A stretch of 17,460 bases of DNA from JBBQIY01 sp964618405 (lineage in GTDB: Bacteria > Verrucomicrobiota > Kiritimatiellia > RFP12 > UBA3636): assembly GCA_964618405.1 (NCBI GenBank), contig CAZUAY010000048.1, forward strand, positions 1 to 17,460, read 5' to 3'. The notes under the pieces are model-generated. The model saw only the letters and a list, made by a program, of their open reading frames with translations, was not told the DNA's origin and ran no database searches. Positions 1 through 6,341 of the stretch are shown one piece after another (the stretch's first letter is position 1; each line of letters begins with the position of its first letter). The position numbers were made by a program, and so were the translations under genes.

Positions 1-28
1 GGGTGCCCCCCGTTGACTGCCCGATTAC
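1..28. repeat. Half of palindromic GATTAC element, cut by window edge
   Basis: The sequence from base 1 through CCCGATTAC (28) matches the reverse complement of about 9918-9945 with only slight differences. It is therefore one arm of the same imperfect palindrome that lies complete at 9918-9962. The other arm would lie left of the window. As at 9918, the GATTAC end is joined directly to heptamer repeats. Confidence 0.7.
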
Positions 29-57
29 AGTCGCTAGTCGCTAGTTGCTAGTCGCGA
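29..57. repeat. Heptamer tandem array (AGTCGCT)
   Basis: Four head-to-tail 7-bp units: AGTCGCT, AGTCGCT, AGTTGCT, AGTCGCG. They directly follow a GATTAC motif end. The same unit in the same orientation returns at 16310-16361. No coding role is visible. Confidence 0.85.
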
Positions 58-63
58 GAGGCC

Positions 64-120
64 AGCCACAGGGGAGAAGTAGCGAGTTGTGAGTTGTGAG
101 TTGCGAGCCACAGGGGAGAA
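64..120. repeat. 15-bp direct repeats flanking a TGTGAGT heptamer array
   Basis: AGCCACAGGGGAGAA occurs perfectly at 64-78 and 106-120. Between them lie four 7-bp units (AGCGAGT, TGTGAGT, TGTGAGT, TGCGAG, 81-107). The heptamers resemble the reverse complement of those at 9894-9914. Confidence 0.8.
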
Positions 121-171
121 AACCTGCAGCCGTTGATGACCGGTCAATGAGTCGTGAATACGCCCCCCGTT

Positions 172-213
172 GACTGACCGATTACTTCAGGGTAATCGGT
201 TAGCGACTGGGAG
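172..213. repeat. Inverted GACCGATTAC / GTAATCGG motif pair
   Basis: GACTGACCGATTAC (172-185) is followed after 6 bp by GTAATCGGTTAGCGACT (192-208), its near-complement, so the pair can form a hairpin. The right arm with its GGGAG tail (191-213) matches 7781-7803 at 22 of 23 positions. A further half-type copy, GTAATCGGTTGACCGA, lies at 285-300. Confidence 0.75.
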
Positions 214-243
214 GGTCAGAGTAGGCTTGGTATTGCGAGGTCT

Positions 244-261
244 TAATCGTAATCGTAATCG
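244..261. repeat. TAATCG hexamer array
   Basis: Three perfect TAATCG units. The unit is the reverse complement of the CGATTA array at 672-699, so the two arrays lie in opposite orientation across this intergenic region. Confidence 0.8.
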
Positions 262-403
262 CTTGATCCAGTGCGGCGTGTGCCGTAATCGGTTGACCGA
301 GGTTGCTGATTGTTCATGTTTGTAGGGTAGAGGCTTGTCGAGTGGGAGAATTTAATCTGGAACTCAGGAAAGCTGGAAGTGGATAGCGAGAGTGGGACTC
401 TAC

Positions 404-428
404 CACGAAGGGCACGAAGAGCACGAAG
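404..428. repeat. CACGAAG repeats at 9-bp spacing
   Basis: CACGAAG occurs at 404-410, 413-419 and 422-428, a strict 9-bp period with variable dinucleotides between units. I see no gene here. Similar CACGAAG runs are, from memory, frequent in intergenic DNA of PVC bacteria. Confidence 0.75.
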
Positions 429-469
429 TTATGGAAAAGAGGCGTTCGAAGGGGCGTGGGGAGAGGGAG

Positions 470-526
470 TCGACCTGAATCGACCTGAGGCGGCGCGAGC
501 GCCGCAATCGACCTGAATCGACCTGA
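470..526. repeat. TCGACCTGAA repeats flanking a GC hairpin
   Basis: Two copies of the 10-bp unit TCGACCTGAA (470-488, the last one partial) and two more (508-526) flank a strong hairpin. The hairpin has stem GCGGCG (490-495) and CGCCGC (500-505) with loop CGAG. No T-run follows, so it is not a classical terminator. Confidence 0.8.
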
Positions 527-555
527 GCGAGGATTGATCGAGGGGGTGAGATGGC

Positions 556-661
556 ACGAGCAAAGCAAAAGGAGCGGGGGTTTTCCAACCCCCGTCGTGT
601 CGGGGACAGGAATGTCCCCGCTCCGTTCGTTACGACCCCTGCTTAGCGAAACTCGACGTTA
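556..661. repeat. 106-bp double stem-loop element, copy 1
   Basis: Two 8-bp stems with 4-base loops stand side by side. Hairpin A (575-594) has arms CGGGGGTT and AACCCCCG with loop TTCC. Hairpin B (601-620) has arms CGGGGACA and TGTCCCCG with loop GGAA. They are enclosed by GGAG (571-574) and CTCC (621-624), which can pair and close a three-way structure. An alternative pairing, GGAGCGGGG with CCCCGCTCC, is also possible. The element aligns without gaps to 7835-7940. The flanks are nearly identical, and the stem differences are all compensatory. It could be a non-autonomous mobile repeat, or an RNA or cruciform element. It carries no open frame of interest. Confidence 0.8.
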
Positions 662-671
662 GTGGCAACGG

Positions 672-699
672 TTACGATTACGATTACGATTACGATTAG
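672..699. repeat. TTACGA hexamer array
   Basis: Four TTACGA units plus a partial one. This is the complement-orientation partner of the TAATCG array at 244-261. It starts 10 bp after the end of the 106-bp element. Confidence 0.8.
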
Positions 700-760
700 A
701 ATTAGGATAAAAGCCAAATTTCCTACAGTTTTTCTTCAACTTTGATGACCCCAAGCTCTT

Positions 761-781
761 CTCCAGTCGCTGACCGATTAC
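761..781. repeat. CCGATTAC motif upstream of recD
   Basis: CTCCAGTCGCTGACCGATTAC is, in reverse complement, nearly the GTAATCGGTTAGCGACTGGGAG motif seen at 191-213 and 7781-7803. It ends about 53 bp before the chosen recD start. Confidence 0.7.
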
Positions 782-798
782 TTTAGGCATTTATTCGA

Positions 799-826
799 TT
801 GAAGAATACGGGTGCATCTGTTAAAT
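799..826 (+). promoter_or_regulatory. Possible recD promoter
   Basis: TTGAAG (799-804) and TTAAAT (821-826) are separated by 16 bp and resemble sigma70 -35 and -10 boxes. Transcription would then start about 832-835, almost at the ATG. That would make the mRNA leaderless and would exclude the TTG at 799 as start codon. The match is moderate and may be chance. Confidence 0.25.
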
Positions 827-834
827 TCTGGGGT

Positions 835-2652
835 ATGGAAACCGCAATGCGTACATGTACAACAGACGACGTTGAGGGTGCATTCCCAGTCCTTCCGGAC
901 GATGCGCTCTCTCCACTCGCTCGCTGGCTTTCGAAGACGCTTTCGGCGGATTTTAGCGACGCCTTGTGCGTGCGTATGACCATCGCGCTGGCGGTTCAGC
1001 TCTTCGATCTGGGTCACACCTGCATTGTGCTCCGCCATTATGCCGGCCGTCACTTTCCCTCGCATGATGTCTTTGGTGTTGAAGAATCTCTCCCAGATCA
1101 GGATGTTTTCCTGCCCGACGCCCAAACGTGGCGCCGTGCGCTCCTCGCATCGGGTGCCTGTGCGCCTTTCACTGCGTTGAATCGCGCCGTACTACAGCCC
1201 CTTGTCTGGCACGAAGATGAGCGAGGCTTCTCCGTGGCACTCACGCGCCATGCCTCTCGTGAAATGTCGATTGCTAAAGCCCTTGCTAACCTCGCTTCGT
1301 CAAATCAAGCGGTGACCGAGGCAAGGGACGATCTTAAGCTAACCGCCGAGCAAAATGCGGCTGTTGCCTGGGCATTAGCTAACCGCTTCACCGTGATCAG
1401 CGGCGGACCTGGCACGGGCAAGACGACCACCGTTGCAACCCTCGTCGCTCGTCTAAGCAAACGGAATTCGGCGATTGTCGTCAAAATGGCGGCTCCAAGT
1501 GGCAAGGCTGCCGCCCGCATGACGGAATCCTTCCGTTCGCAGGCGGAGCCGTTGCGCGAGGCAGGAATCCTTCCTGCCGACCCTGTAGTGGAAAACGCCT
1601 CCACCCTCCACCGCCTGCTCGGCGTCAGCGCCGATGGCCAGCGGGTTTCCCGGACGGCAGACAATCCTATTCTCGCCGATGTCGTGATCGTCGATGAAGC
1701 GTCGATGGTTTCCGCCGAGCTCATGAAATACCTCCTCGATGCGCTGGCCCCTTCGTGCAAACTCATTCTGCTTGGCGATATGAATCAGCTCAAGTCCGTC
1801 GAGCCGGGGAATGTGCTAGGCGCAATCTGTCGTGAGGCGAGAGCCAATGCGCTTTCAACTTTTAACCCTTGCGTCCATGTGCTGACGAAGAGTTTTAGAT
1901 TTTCCGACGAAAAAAATGTCGGTCGCCTCGCCCGTGCTATTGTGGAGTCGGCACCAGATCGCGTGCTCACGGAACTCCGCGCGGCTGAGTCGCCGCTGAC
2001 ATGGAAGGCGCGCTGGAATCCAACGAAGGATGGCCCCGCGCTTTACGAGTTGCTTTTCAACGCGCTTCGCGAGGCGGATTTCGACCATCCACAAGCGGCA
2101 TTAGCTGCCATGGAAGCTTCGCGCATCCTCTGCGCACAGAACAACGGTCGCTACGGAGCCGTTGCCCTTAACGATGCCTGTGCGCGCCACTTGGCGAGCA
2201 CACGCCCCAACGACTGCAACCCGCGCCCCATCATCATTCTTGAAAACGACTACGATCAGCACCTCTTTAATGGCGACACGGGCGTGATCATGAAAGACCC
2301 TGCCACCAAAAGCGAGATCGCCTTTTTCCGCGCCGGAAGCACCGATGCGGCATCACCTGATGGCACGCGAACCGTTCCGCTGGCTTTGCTTCCTGCGCAC
2401 ACACTGGCGTACGCGATGACCATTCATAAATCGCAAGGGAGCGAATACAGCCACCTCGCCGTGGTGATCCCGCCCTACGAGACCCGCCTTCTGTCGCGCT
2501 CGCTGCTTTACACGGCCGTCACGCGCTTCCGCGAATCCGACGGCGCTAGTCTGCTCATCGCCGCTCCTGAGGGCATTGTGCGCACCGCCGTCACCCGCGA
2601 AGCCGAATTCGATTCGCTCTTCCCTGCCGCATTGGCTTCGCTTAGTTCGTAG
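835..2652 (+). CDS. recD: RecD-like exonuclease V alpha subunit (5'-3' DNA helicase)
   Basis: The product is a superfamily 1B helicase of about 605 residues, close to the length of E. coli RecD. Visible motifs are Walker A GGPGTGKT (K196, T197), Walker B VIVDEAS (D287, E288), motif III LLGDMNQLKSVEPG (about 312-325), a TIHKSQGSEY motif (529-538) and motif VI LLYTAVTR (R564). In the RecBCD complex this subunit drives unwinding on the 5'-ended strand during double-strand-break repair. The N-terminal part, before Walker A, has the size of RecD's RecB-contacting domain, so I prefer RecD to the longer RecD2 type. A TTG at 799 would add 12 residues. I chose ATG 835 because no Shine-Dalgarno supports TTG; ATG 847 is a further option. 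recB and recC are not in view. The last codons form part of a heptamer array that continues past the stop. Confidence 0.88.
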   Translation: METAMRTCTTDDVEGAFPVLPDDALSPLARWLSKTLSADFSDALCVRMTIALAVQLFDLGHTCIVLRHYAGRHFPSHDVFGVEESLPDQDVFLPDAQTWRRALLASGACAPFTALNRAVLQPLVWHEDERGFSVALTRHASREMSIAKALANLASSNQAVTEARDDLKLTAEQNAAVAWALANRFTVISGGPGTGKTTTVATLVARLSKRNSAIVVKMAAPSGKAAARMTESFRSQAEPLREAGILPADPVVENASTLHRLLGVSADGQRVSRTADNPILADVVIVDEASMVSAELMKYLLDALAPSCKLILLGDMNQLKSVEPGNVLGAICREARANALSTFNPCVHVLTKSFRFSDEKNVGRLARAIVESAPDRVLTELRAAESPLTWKARWNPTKDGPALYELLFNALREADFDHPQAALAAMEASRILCAQNNGRYGAVALNDACARHLASTRPNDCNPRPIIILENDYDQHLFNGDTGVIMKDPATKSEIAFFRAGSTDAASPDGTRTVPLALLPAHTLAYAMTIHKSQGSEYSHLAVVIPPYETRLLSRSLLYTAVTRFRESDGASLLIAAPEGIVRTAVTREAEFDSLFPAALASLSS

Positions 2653-2671
2653 TGCGTGGTGCGTGGTGCGT
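2644..2671. repeat. Heptamer array overlapping the recD stop codon
   Basis: Four 7-bp units: AGTTCGT, AGTGCGT, GGTGCGT, GGTGCGT. The first supplies the last codons of recD, and the stop TAG (2650-2652) lies across units 1 and 2. Array growth here would alter the protein's extreme C-terminus. Confidence 0.75.
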
Positions 2672-2705
2672 AATTTTATTATAAAAAAATAGTCTCAAAA
2701 TGAAC

Positions 2706-2710
2706 GGAGG
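2706..2710 (+). promoter_or_regulatory. Shine-Dalgarno that sets the start of the small membrane protein
   Basis: A perfect GGAGG lies 4 bp before ATG 2715. An upstream in-frame ATG at 2700 has this GGAGG inside its own coding sequence and no ribosome site of its own, so 2715 is the likelier start. Confidence 0.7.
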
Positions 2711-2714
2711 AAAA

Positions 2715-3158
2715 ATGAACGATTACGAACAGACAGACCAAAATCGCGCATTCAACATACAGACGCTGCTGCAACTGATTCGCGCGGCAGGCGGAGTGCT
2801 CGGGATCGTCGTGATCATCATTGGGGTTGTCTACGCAACGCGTATTTTTTCCATGGTGTCAACCGCCTTGCAGAATCCAGAGGCCTTCGAGTCCATGCTC
2901 AAACAGTGGGTGGAAGCCGTGGGCGGCGAACACTTAGATTTCGTTGTGCCGGATGTCACCACATATCATGTTGCCAATCTCGTCGCCATAGCTGTTTTGG
3001 GTGTCGGCACCGTGATCCTTGGCTGGATCTCGATTGGCCTCATTGCCGTTGGCGCGAAGGTGCTGTCGTGGTCGTTGAACGACCGCATCCCCGCGAAGCG
3101 TCCGGCTCCCAGCACGAGCAACGCGGCATCCAGCGGAACTTTTCCCGGACGTGTGTAA
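2715..3158 (+). CDS. Small two-helix membrane protein of unknown function
   Basis: The product has about 147 residues and I do not recognise a family. A polar N-terminus (MNDYEQTDQNRAFN) is followed by a hydrophobic segment around residues 28-48 (GVLGIVVIIIGVVYATRIF). A loop of about 45 residues with acidic and aromatic positions comes next. A second hydrophobic stretch spans about 93-120 (NLVAIAVLGVGTVILGWISIG), and the tail is basic and Pro/Ser-rich. This predicts an inner-membrane protein with two helices. The start is fixed by GGAGG at 2706-2710. The gene lies 76 bp before the cytidylate-kinase-like gene on the same strand, so the two may be cotranscribed. No catalytic motif is visible. 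Confidence 0.7.
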   Translation: MNDYEQTDQNRAFNIQTLLQLIRAAGGVLGIVVIIIGVVYATRIFSMVSTALQNPEAFESMLKQWVEAVGGEHLDFVVPDVTTYHVANLVAIAVLGVGTVILGWISIGLIAVGAKVLSWSLNDRIPAKRPAPSTSNAASSGTFPGRV

Positions 3159-3234
3159 GTTTTTGTCCACAAATGTGCTATGATTAAAAGCATGGTTTCG
3201 GATCTTTATTGACAATAAACAAGGGAGGCCTAAA

Positions 3235-3861
3235 ATGAAAAAAGATGAAAAATTTGTCGTAACCATCAGCAGGCAGATCGCATGCGGTGGAGCCTATATC
3301 GGCCAGCAACTTGCCAAACGCCTTAACGTGTTCTACGCAGATCGTGCCATCATTACGCAAGCGGCCGAGCATCTCTCCGTGAAAGAACAGATGATCGAAG
3401 AACGTGAGGAGACAATGCCATCGTTTTGGCGGACTTTTCTCAGCTCGGCAACCGTCTATCCTGACTTATACGTCACGCCGATCATGCTGGTTCCAACGGA
3501 ATATGATTTCTTTCTGGCAGAGTCCGAAGTGATTAAGCGAATCGCTGCCGAACGTTCGGCGGTGATTATCGGCCGTTGCGGCTTCCATATTCTTCGAGAC
3601 CATTCCAACCGTGTCAGTGTCTTCCTGCATGCCTCATCCGAGTTCCGCTTAGCACGCTACAGGACCTTATACAAAGCAACGGAACAGGACGCCGAGAAGA
3701 CCCTCGCGAAGGGTGACAAAAGTCGAGCTCAATATTGCCGAAACTTTACAGGCTGCGAGCATGCCAACGCCCAGAATTACGATCTTTCGATCGACACGTC
3801 CCGACTCGAAAATCTCGATAAGGCCGTTGACGTGATTATGGCTTATCTACAAGCGCGGTAG
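3235..3861 (+). CDS. Cytidylate kinase-like family protein
   Basis: The 208-residue product matches the pattern of the cytidylate kinase-like family (Pfam Cytidylate_kin2) along its whole length. The beta-strand and nucleotide loop are VVTISRQIACGGAYIGQQLA (about 8-27), where many members read GSGG and this one reads ACGG. Then follow a DRAII element (about 41-45), VIIGRCGFHIL (about 109-119), VSVFLHASSEFRLARY (about 126-141) and the C-terminal block NYDLSIDTSRLENLDKAVDVI (about 182 onwards). Family members resemble nucleoside monophosphate kinases, but the substrate is generally not proven. The protein should be cytoplasmic. The Shine-Dalgarno GGGAGG lies 8 bp before the ATG. The altered loop leaves it open whether this copy is catalytically active. 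Confidence 0.82.
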   Translation: MKKDEKFVVTISRQIACGGAYIGQQLAKRLNVFYADRAIITQAAEHLSVKEQMIEEREETMPSFWRTFLSSATVYPDLYVTPIMLVPTEYDFFLAESEVIKRIAAERSAVIIGRCGFHILRDHSNRVSVFLHASSEFRLARYRTLYKATEQDAEKTLAKGDKSRAQYCRNFTGCEHANAQNYDLSIDTSRLENLDKAVDVIMAYLQAR

Positions 3862-3921
3862 GTGGGGACGATTCAACTATAAAATTAAATCGCGTCAGTT
3901 AAAAACTAAATCCAAACAAAA

Positions 3922-5394
3922 ATGAACTTCAACATTATTCTCTTCGTCTCCATCTACATAGCGCTCATGTTGGGCGTCGGAATCTGGGGATCCCTCCGGA
4001 CTAAAACGCTTGGCGACTTCTTTCTCGGCGGTCGAACCTTCGGTCCCTGGGTAACCGCCTTCGCCTACGGTACGAGCTATTTTTCGGCCGTAGTTTTTAT
4101 TGGGTTTGCTGGCAAGTTTGGTTGGAATAATGGTCTTGCTTCGATGTCGGTGGGGCTCGGCAATGCGCTTGCAGGTGCGCTTCTCGCCTGGCTCATTTTA
4201 GGCCGTCGAACGCGACGTATGACCCAGAATCTCGATGTGATGACGATGCCGGAGTTCTTCTTCCGTCGCTTTGGGCTCTACACGCTCAAGCCGCTTTCAG
4301 CGATGATCATCTTTATTTTTCTGCTTCCTTATTCAGCCGGCGTCTACAAAGGTTTAGCGGAGCTTTTCGTTGCAGCTTTTCCTGGCATTGAGTTCACCAC
4401 AGCCATTTTGATTATGGCCATCATTACGGGTGCCTATCTTATTCTGGGTGGTTATTTTGCCGTAGCGATTACGGACTGCATTCAAGGCGTGATCATGATT
4501 GCGGGTGCGATTGCGCTGGTCTACTTCATTTCAGAGGCTGCTAATCCCAGCGGAGGCGTCATCGAAACCGCTAAATTGGCGTCAGCAAAATATGCAGAAC
4601 ACAAGTCTGCGGGTTCTGCGAATCCGGGCCCCTGGTATTTACTCCCGAGCATTGTGGTGATGACCTCCTTCGGCTGCTGGGCACTTCCTCAAATGGTTCA
4701 CAAGTTCTATGCCCTCAAAGACGAACGCATGATCGTCCGCGGCGCGATTGTCTGTGCCCTATTTGCGTTGATTATCGGCTCTGCCGCGTACTATACCGGT
4801 AGCATTTCCCACTTGTTTTTTGATCAACTCCCCGTGGTGCAAAACGGTGCCGCACAGGACACGTTGGTTCCTTCTATGATCGTGAATCACCTTCCCAAGC
4901 CGCTGATTGGTCTGATACTGGTGCTTCTTCTCTCCGCCTCCATGTCGACACTTTCCGGCCTCGTCTTGGTCTCCGCCTCGGCGATTACCATTGACCTCTA
5001 CAAGGGCATGGTCGACGAAAACGTCTCGCACAAGACCTCGATTACCATGATGCGGTTTCTCTGCGCCGTTTTCATCGCGTTGTCCTACTTTATCGCTACG
5101 CATCGTATTACCTTCATCGAAACGCTGATGTCGCTCTCTTGGGGTGCCGTTTCGGGCGCGTTTTTGGCACCGTTTATTTATGGGCTCTTCTGGAGGAGGG
5201 CGACAGGCATAGGCGCGCTTGTCGGTATGATTTCCGGTATCACAACGTCGGTCGTACTCTTCTTCGTTTTACCCAAATCACTTGCAGCTTTCGCTTCGTG
5301 CATGGGCATGGCCGTCCCATTTTTGGTTGTACCGCTCGTGAGCCTTTTCACCCCGAAGGTACGGCAAGAAACCATTGACGAGGCGTTTGCTTAA
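3922..5394 (+). CDS. Sodium:solute symporter (SSS family)
   Basis: The 490-residue hydrophobic protein has about thirteen likely transmembrane helices, the normal size and design for SSS family transporters (PutP and SGLT relatives). Visible family features are FFLGGRTFGPWVTAFAYGTSYFSA at the first helices (about 33-56, GGR conserved), GGYFAVAITDCIQGVIMI (about 177-193) and the helix-8 segment SASMSTLSG (338-346). S342 and T343 in that segment fit the sodium-site region. The protein would import a solute with Na+ across the inner membrane; the substrate cannot be read from the sequence. The start ATG has only an A-rich leader and no clear Shine-Dalgarno. A TATAAAAT box at 3878-3885 hints at a separate promoter, but no good -35 is seen. 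The stop overlaps that of the convergent sugar kinase gene by 4 bp. Confidence 0.88.
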   Translation: MNFNIILFVSIYIALMLGVGIWGSLRTKTLGDFFLGGRTFGPWVTAFAYGTSYFSAVVFIGFAGKFGWNNGLASMSVGLGNALAGALLAWLILGRRTRRMTQNLDVMTMPEFFFRRFGLYTLKPLSAMIIFIFLLPYSAGVYKGLAELFVAAFPGIEFTTAILIMAIITGAYLILGGYFAVAITDCIQGVIMIAGAIALVYFISEAANPSGGVIETAKLASAKYAEHKSAGSANPGPWYLLPSIVVMTSFGCWALPQMVHKFYALKDERMIVRGAIVCALFALIIGSAAYYTGSISHLFFDQLPVVQNGAAQDTLVPSMIVNHLPKPLIGLILVLLLSASMSTLSGLVLVSASAITIDLYKGMVDENVSHKTSITMMRFLCAVFIALSYFIATHRITFIETLMSLSWGAVSGAFLAPFIYGLFWRRATGIGALVGMISGITTSVVLFFVLPKSLAAFASCMGMAVPFLVVPLVSLFTPKVRQETIDEAFA

Positions 5395-6341
5395 GCCGAA
5401 GTTATTCGCACTTCGGCAGCCAATCGATCCACGAGATCCAGCGAGGGCGCATCGGCTCCTGGCATGGTGGTTGCGGCGGCTCCGGCTGCACAGGCAAAGC
5501 GTATCGTCGTTTCATTCAGAACCGAAGCAGGAAAGTAATGATGACAGAATTCGGCGAGTAGCGCATCACCTGCTGCTGTTGTGTCCACCACGTCGACGAG
5601 CGGCGCAGTTCCATGAAAAACATGCCCTCCGCTGTTGCGGTCTGCAAACCAGCATCCGCCAGGGCCATCCGAAATAATAACGCAAGCACACTTTTCGAGC
5701 AGACGTCGGCAGGCGGCTTTAAAATCTTCCGGCGTATGCGGTTCGTTGCCTAAAAGCTCAGCGCATTCATAGCGATTCGGCTTGATCACGCAAGGTCCGG
5801 CTTCGAGTCCCCTTTCCAACGCAACACCGGACGTATCAAGAATTGCGGAAACTCCAGCCGTGCGAAGCTGTACAATCATGTCTGCATACACGGAGGGCGC
5901 TACAGACGAGGGGAGTGAACCCGCGATGACGCACACGCTCGAGTGGGCAATACAAGGGGCAAGCACCCGTGCAACGCTCCACTCGTCTGGTCGAAGGTTG
6001 GGAAACGCGGAACGGTTGAGCTTAAACATGCCGCCAGGGGTTGTGAACATCACGTTTCGTCGTGAAGGCCCTTTTACACGGAGGAGCGCATCGTGTATTC
6101 CGTAGTTCGCCATCATCTGCTCAAAGAGCTCTGCTCGTTCGATACCGAGAAGTCCAGAAGCCACAACAGGATGACCGCGCATCGCAAGCCAACGCGCTGA
6201 ATTGAGCCCCTTGCCACCCGGAGTTTCAATTTCGCCGAACCCTTTTAGTACATCACCCGGTTCTGGAAACTTATCGGTTGAGAGGAGGATATCGATGGCT
6301 GGCGAAAGCGTGACGGTGGAAAAGGGGAGTGTCGTTTTCAA
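5391..6341 (-). CDS. PfkB-family 1-phosphofructokinase-like sugar kinase
   Basis: The 316-residue ribokinase-fold kinase is of the LacC/FruK type. The N-terminus reads STVTLSPAIDILL (about 8-20), the form typical of 1-phosphofructokinase and tagatose-6-phosphate kinase. Further motifs are GGKGLN (42-47), GSLP (141-144), KPN (187-189) and the C-terminal signature DTTAAGD (253-259) with the catalytic base D259 and an anion hole; most relatives read GAGD where this one reads AAGD. The reaction is ATP-dependent phosphorylation of a phosphosugar, probably fructose-1-phosphate or a related ketohexose phosphate. The start is a TTG that overlaps the stop of the upstream phosphofructokinase gene (TTGA, 4 bp), so translation is probably coupled. 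No PTS fructose transporter gene is in view, so the exact substrate is unsure. Confidence 0.85.
   Translation of the reverse strand: MKTTLPFSTVTLSPAIDILLSTDKFPEPGDVLKGFGEIETPGGKGLNSARWLAMRGHPVVASGLLGIERAELFEQMMANYGIHDALLRVKGPSRRNVMFTTPGGMFKLNRSAFPNLRPDEWSVARVLAPCIAHSSVCVIAGSLPSSVAPSVYADMIVQLRTAGVSAILDTSGVALERGLEAGPCVIKPNRYECAELLGNEPHTPEDFKAACRRLLEKCACVIISDGPGGCWFADRNSGGHVFHGTAPLVDVVDTTAAGDALLAEFCHHYFPASVLNETTIRFACAAGAAATTMPGADAPSLDLVDRLAAEVRITSA

Larger units (their letters stand above)
1..834. other. Long repeat-rich intergenic region
   Basis: No convincing gene lies in these 834 bases. The open frames present (for example minus strand 314-568 and 400-588) are built from the repeats themselves and have no recognisable domain. 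The region contains heptamer arrays, hexamer arrays, 9-bp CACGAAG units, TCGACCTGAA repeats around a hairpin, several GTAATCGG-type motifs and one copy of a 106-bp stem-loop element. Each is listed separately. The part nearest recD (about 700-834) is AT-richer and may carry the recD promoter. Confidence 0.75.

Noticed and set aside
29..120. Possible CRISPR-like array
   Set aside because: The units are 7 bp with no spacers of even size, and no cas gene is present. These are simple tandem repeats.
314..588. Minus-strand open frames in the left intergenic region
   Set aside because: Their sequence is dictated by the repeats (for example repeated RSGRFRSI-like text). They have no ribosome site and no domain.
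575..620. The two hairpins as rho-independent terminators
   Set aside because: Neither stem is followed by a T-run in either copy, and no gene ends just upstream.
799..834. TTG 799 as the recD start
   Set aside because: It has no Shine-Dalgarno, and the extra 12 residues have no recognisable homology. ATG 835 is simpler, though not proven.
3209..3235. TTGACA ... TAAAAT as a promoter for the cytidylate-kinase-like gene
   Set aside because: The -10 box would overlap the start codon, so the transcript would lack the start. The 15-bp spacer is also short.
5136..5680. Plus-strand frames within the symporter end and the sugar kinase gene
   Set aside because: They are shadows of strongly supported genes in other frames and have no domain content.
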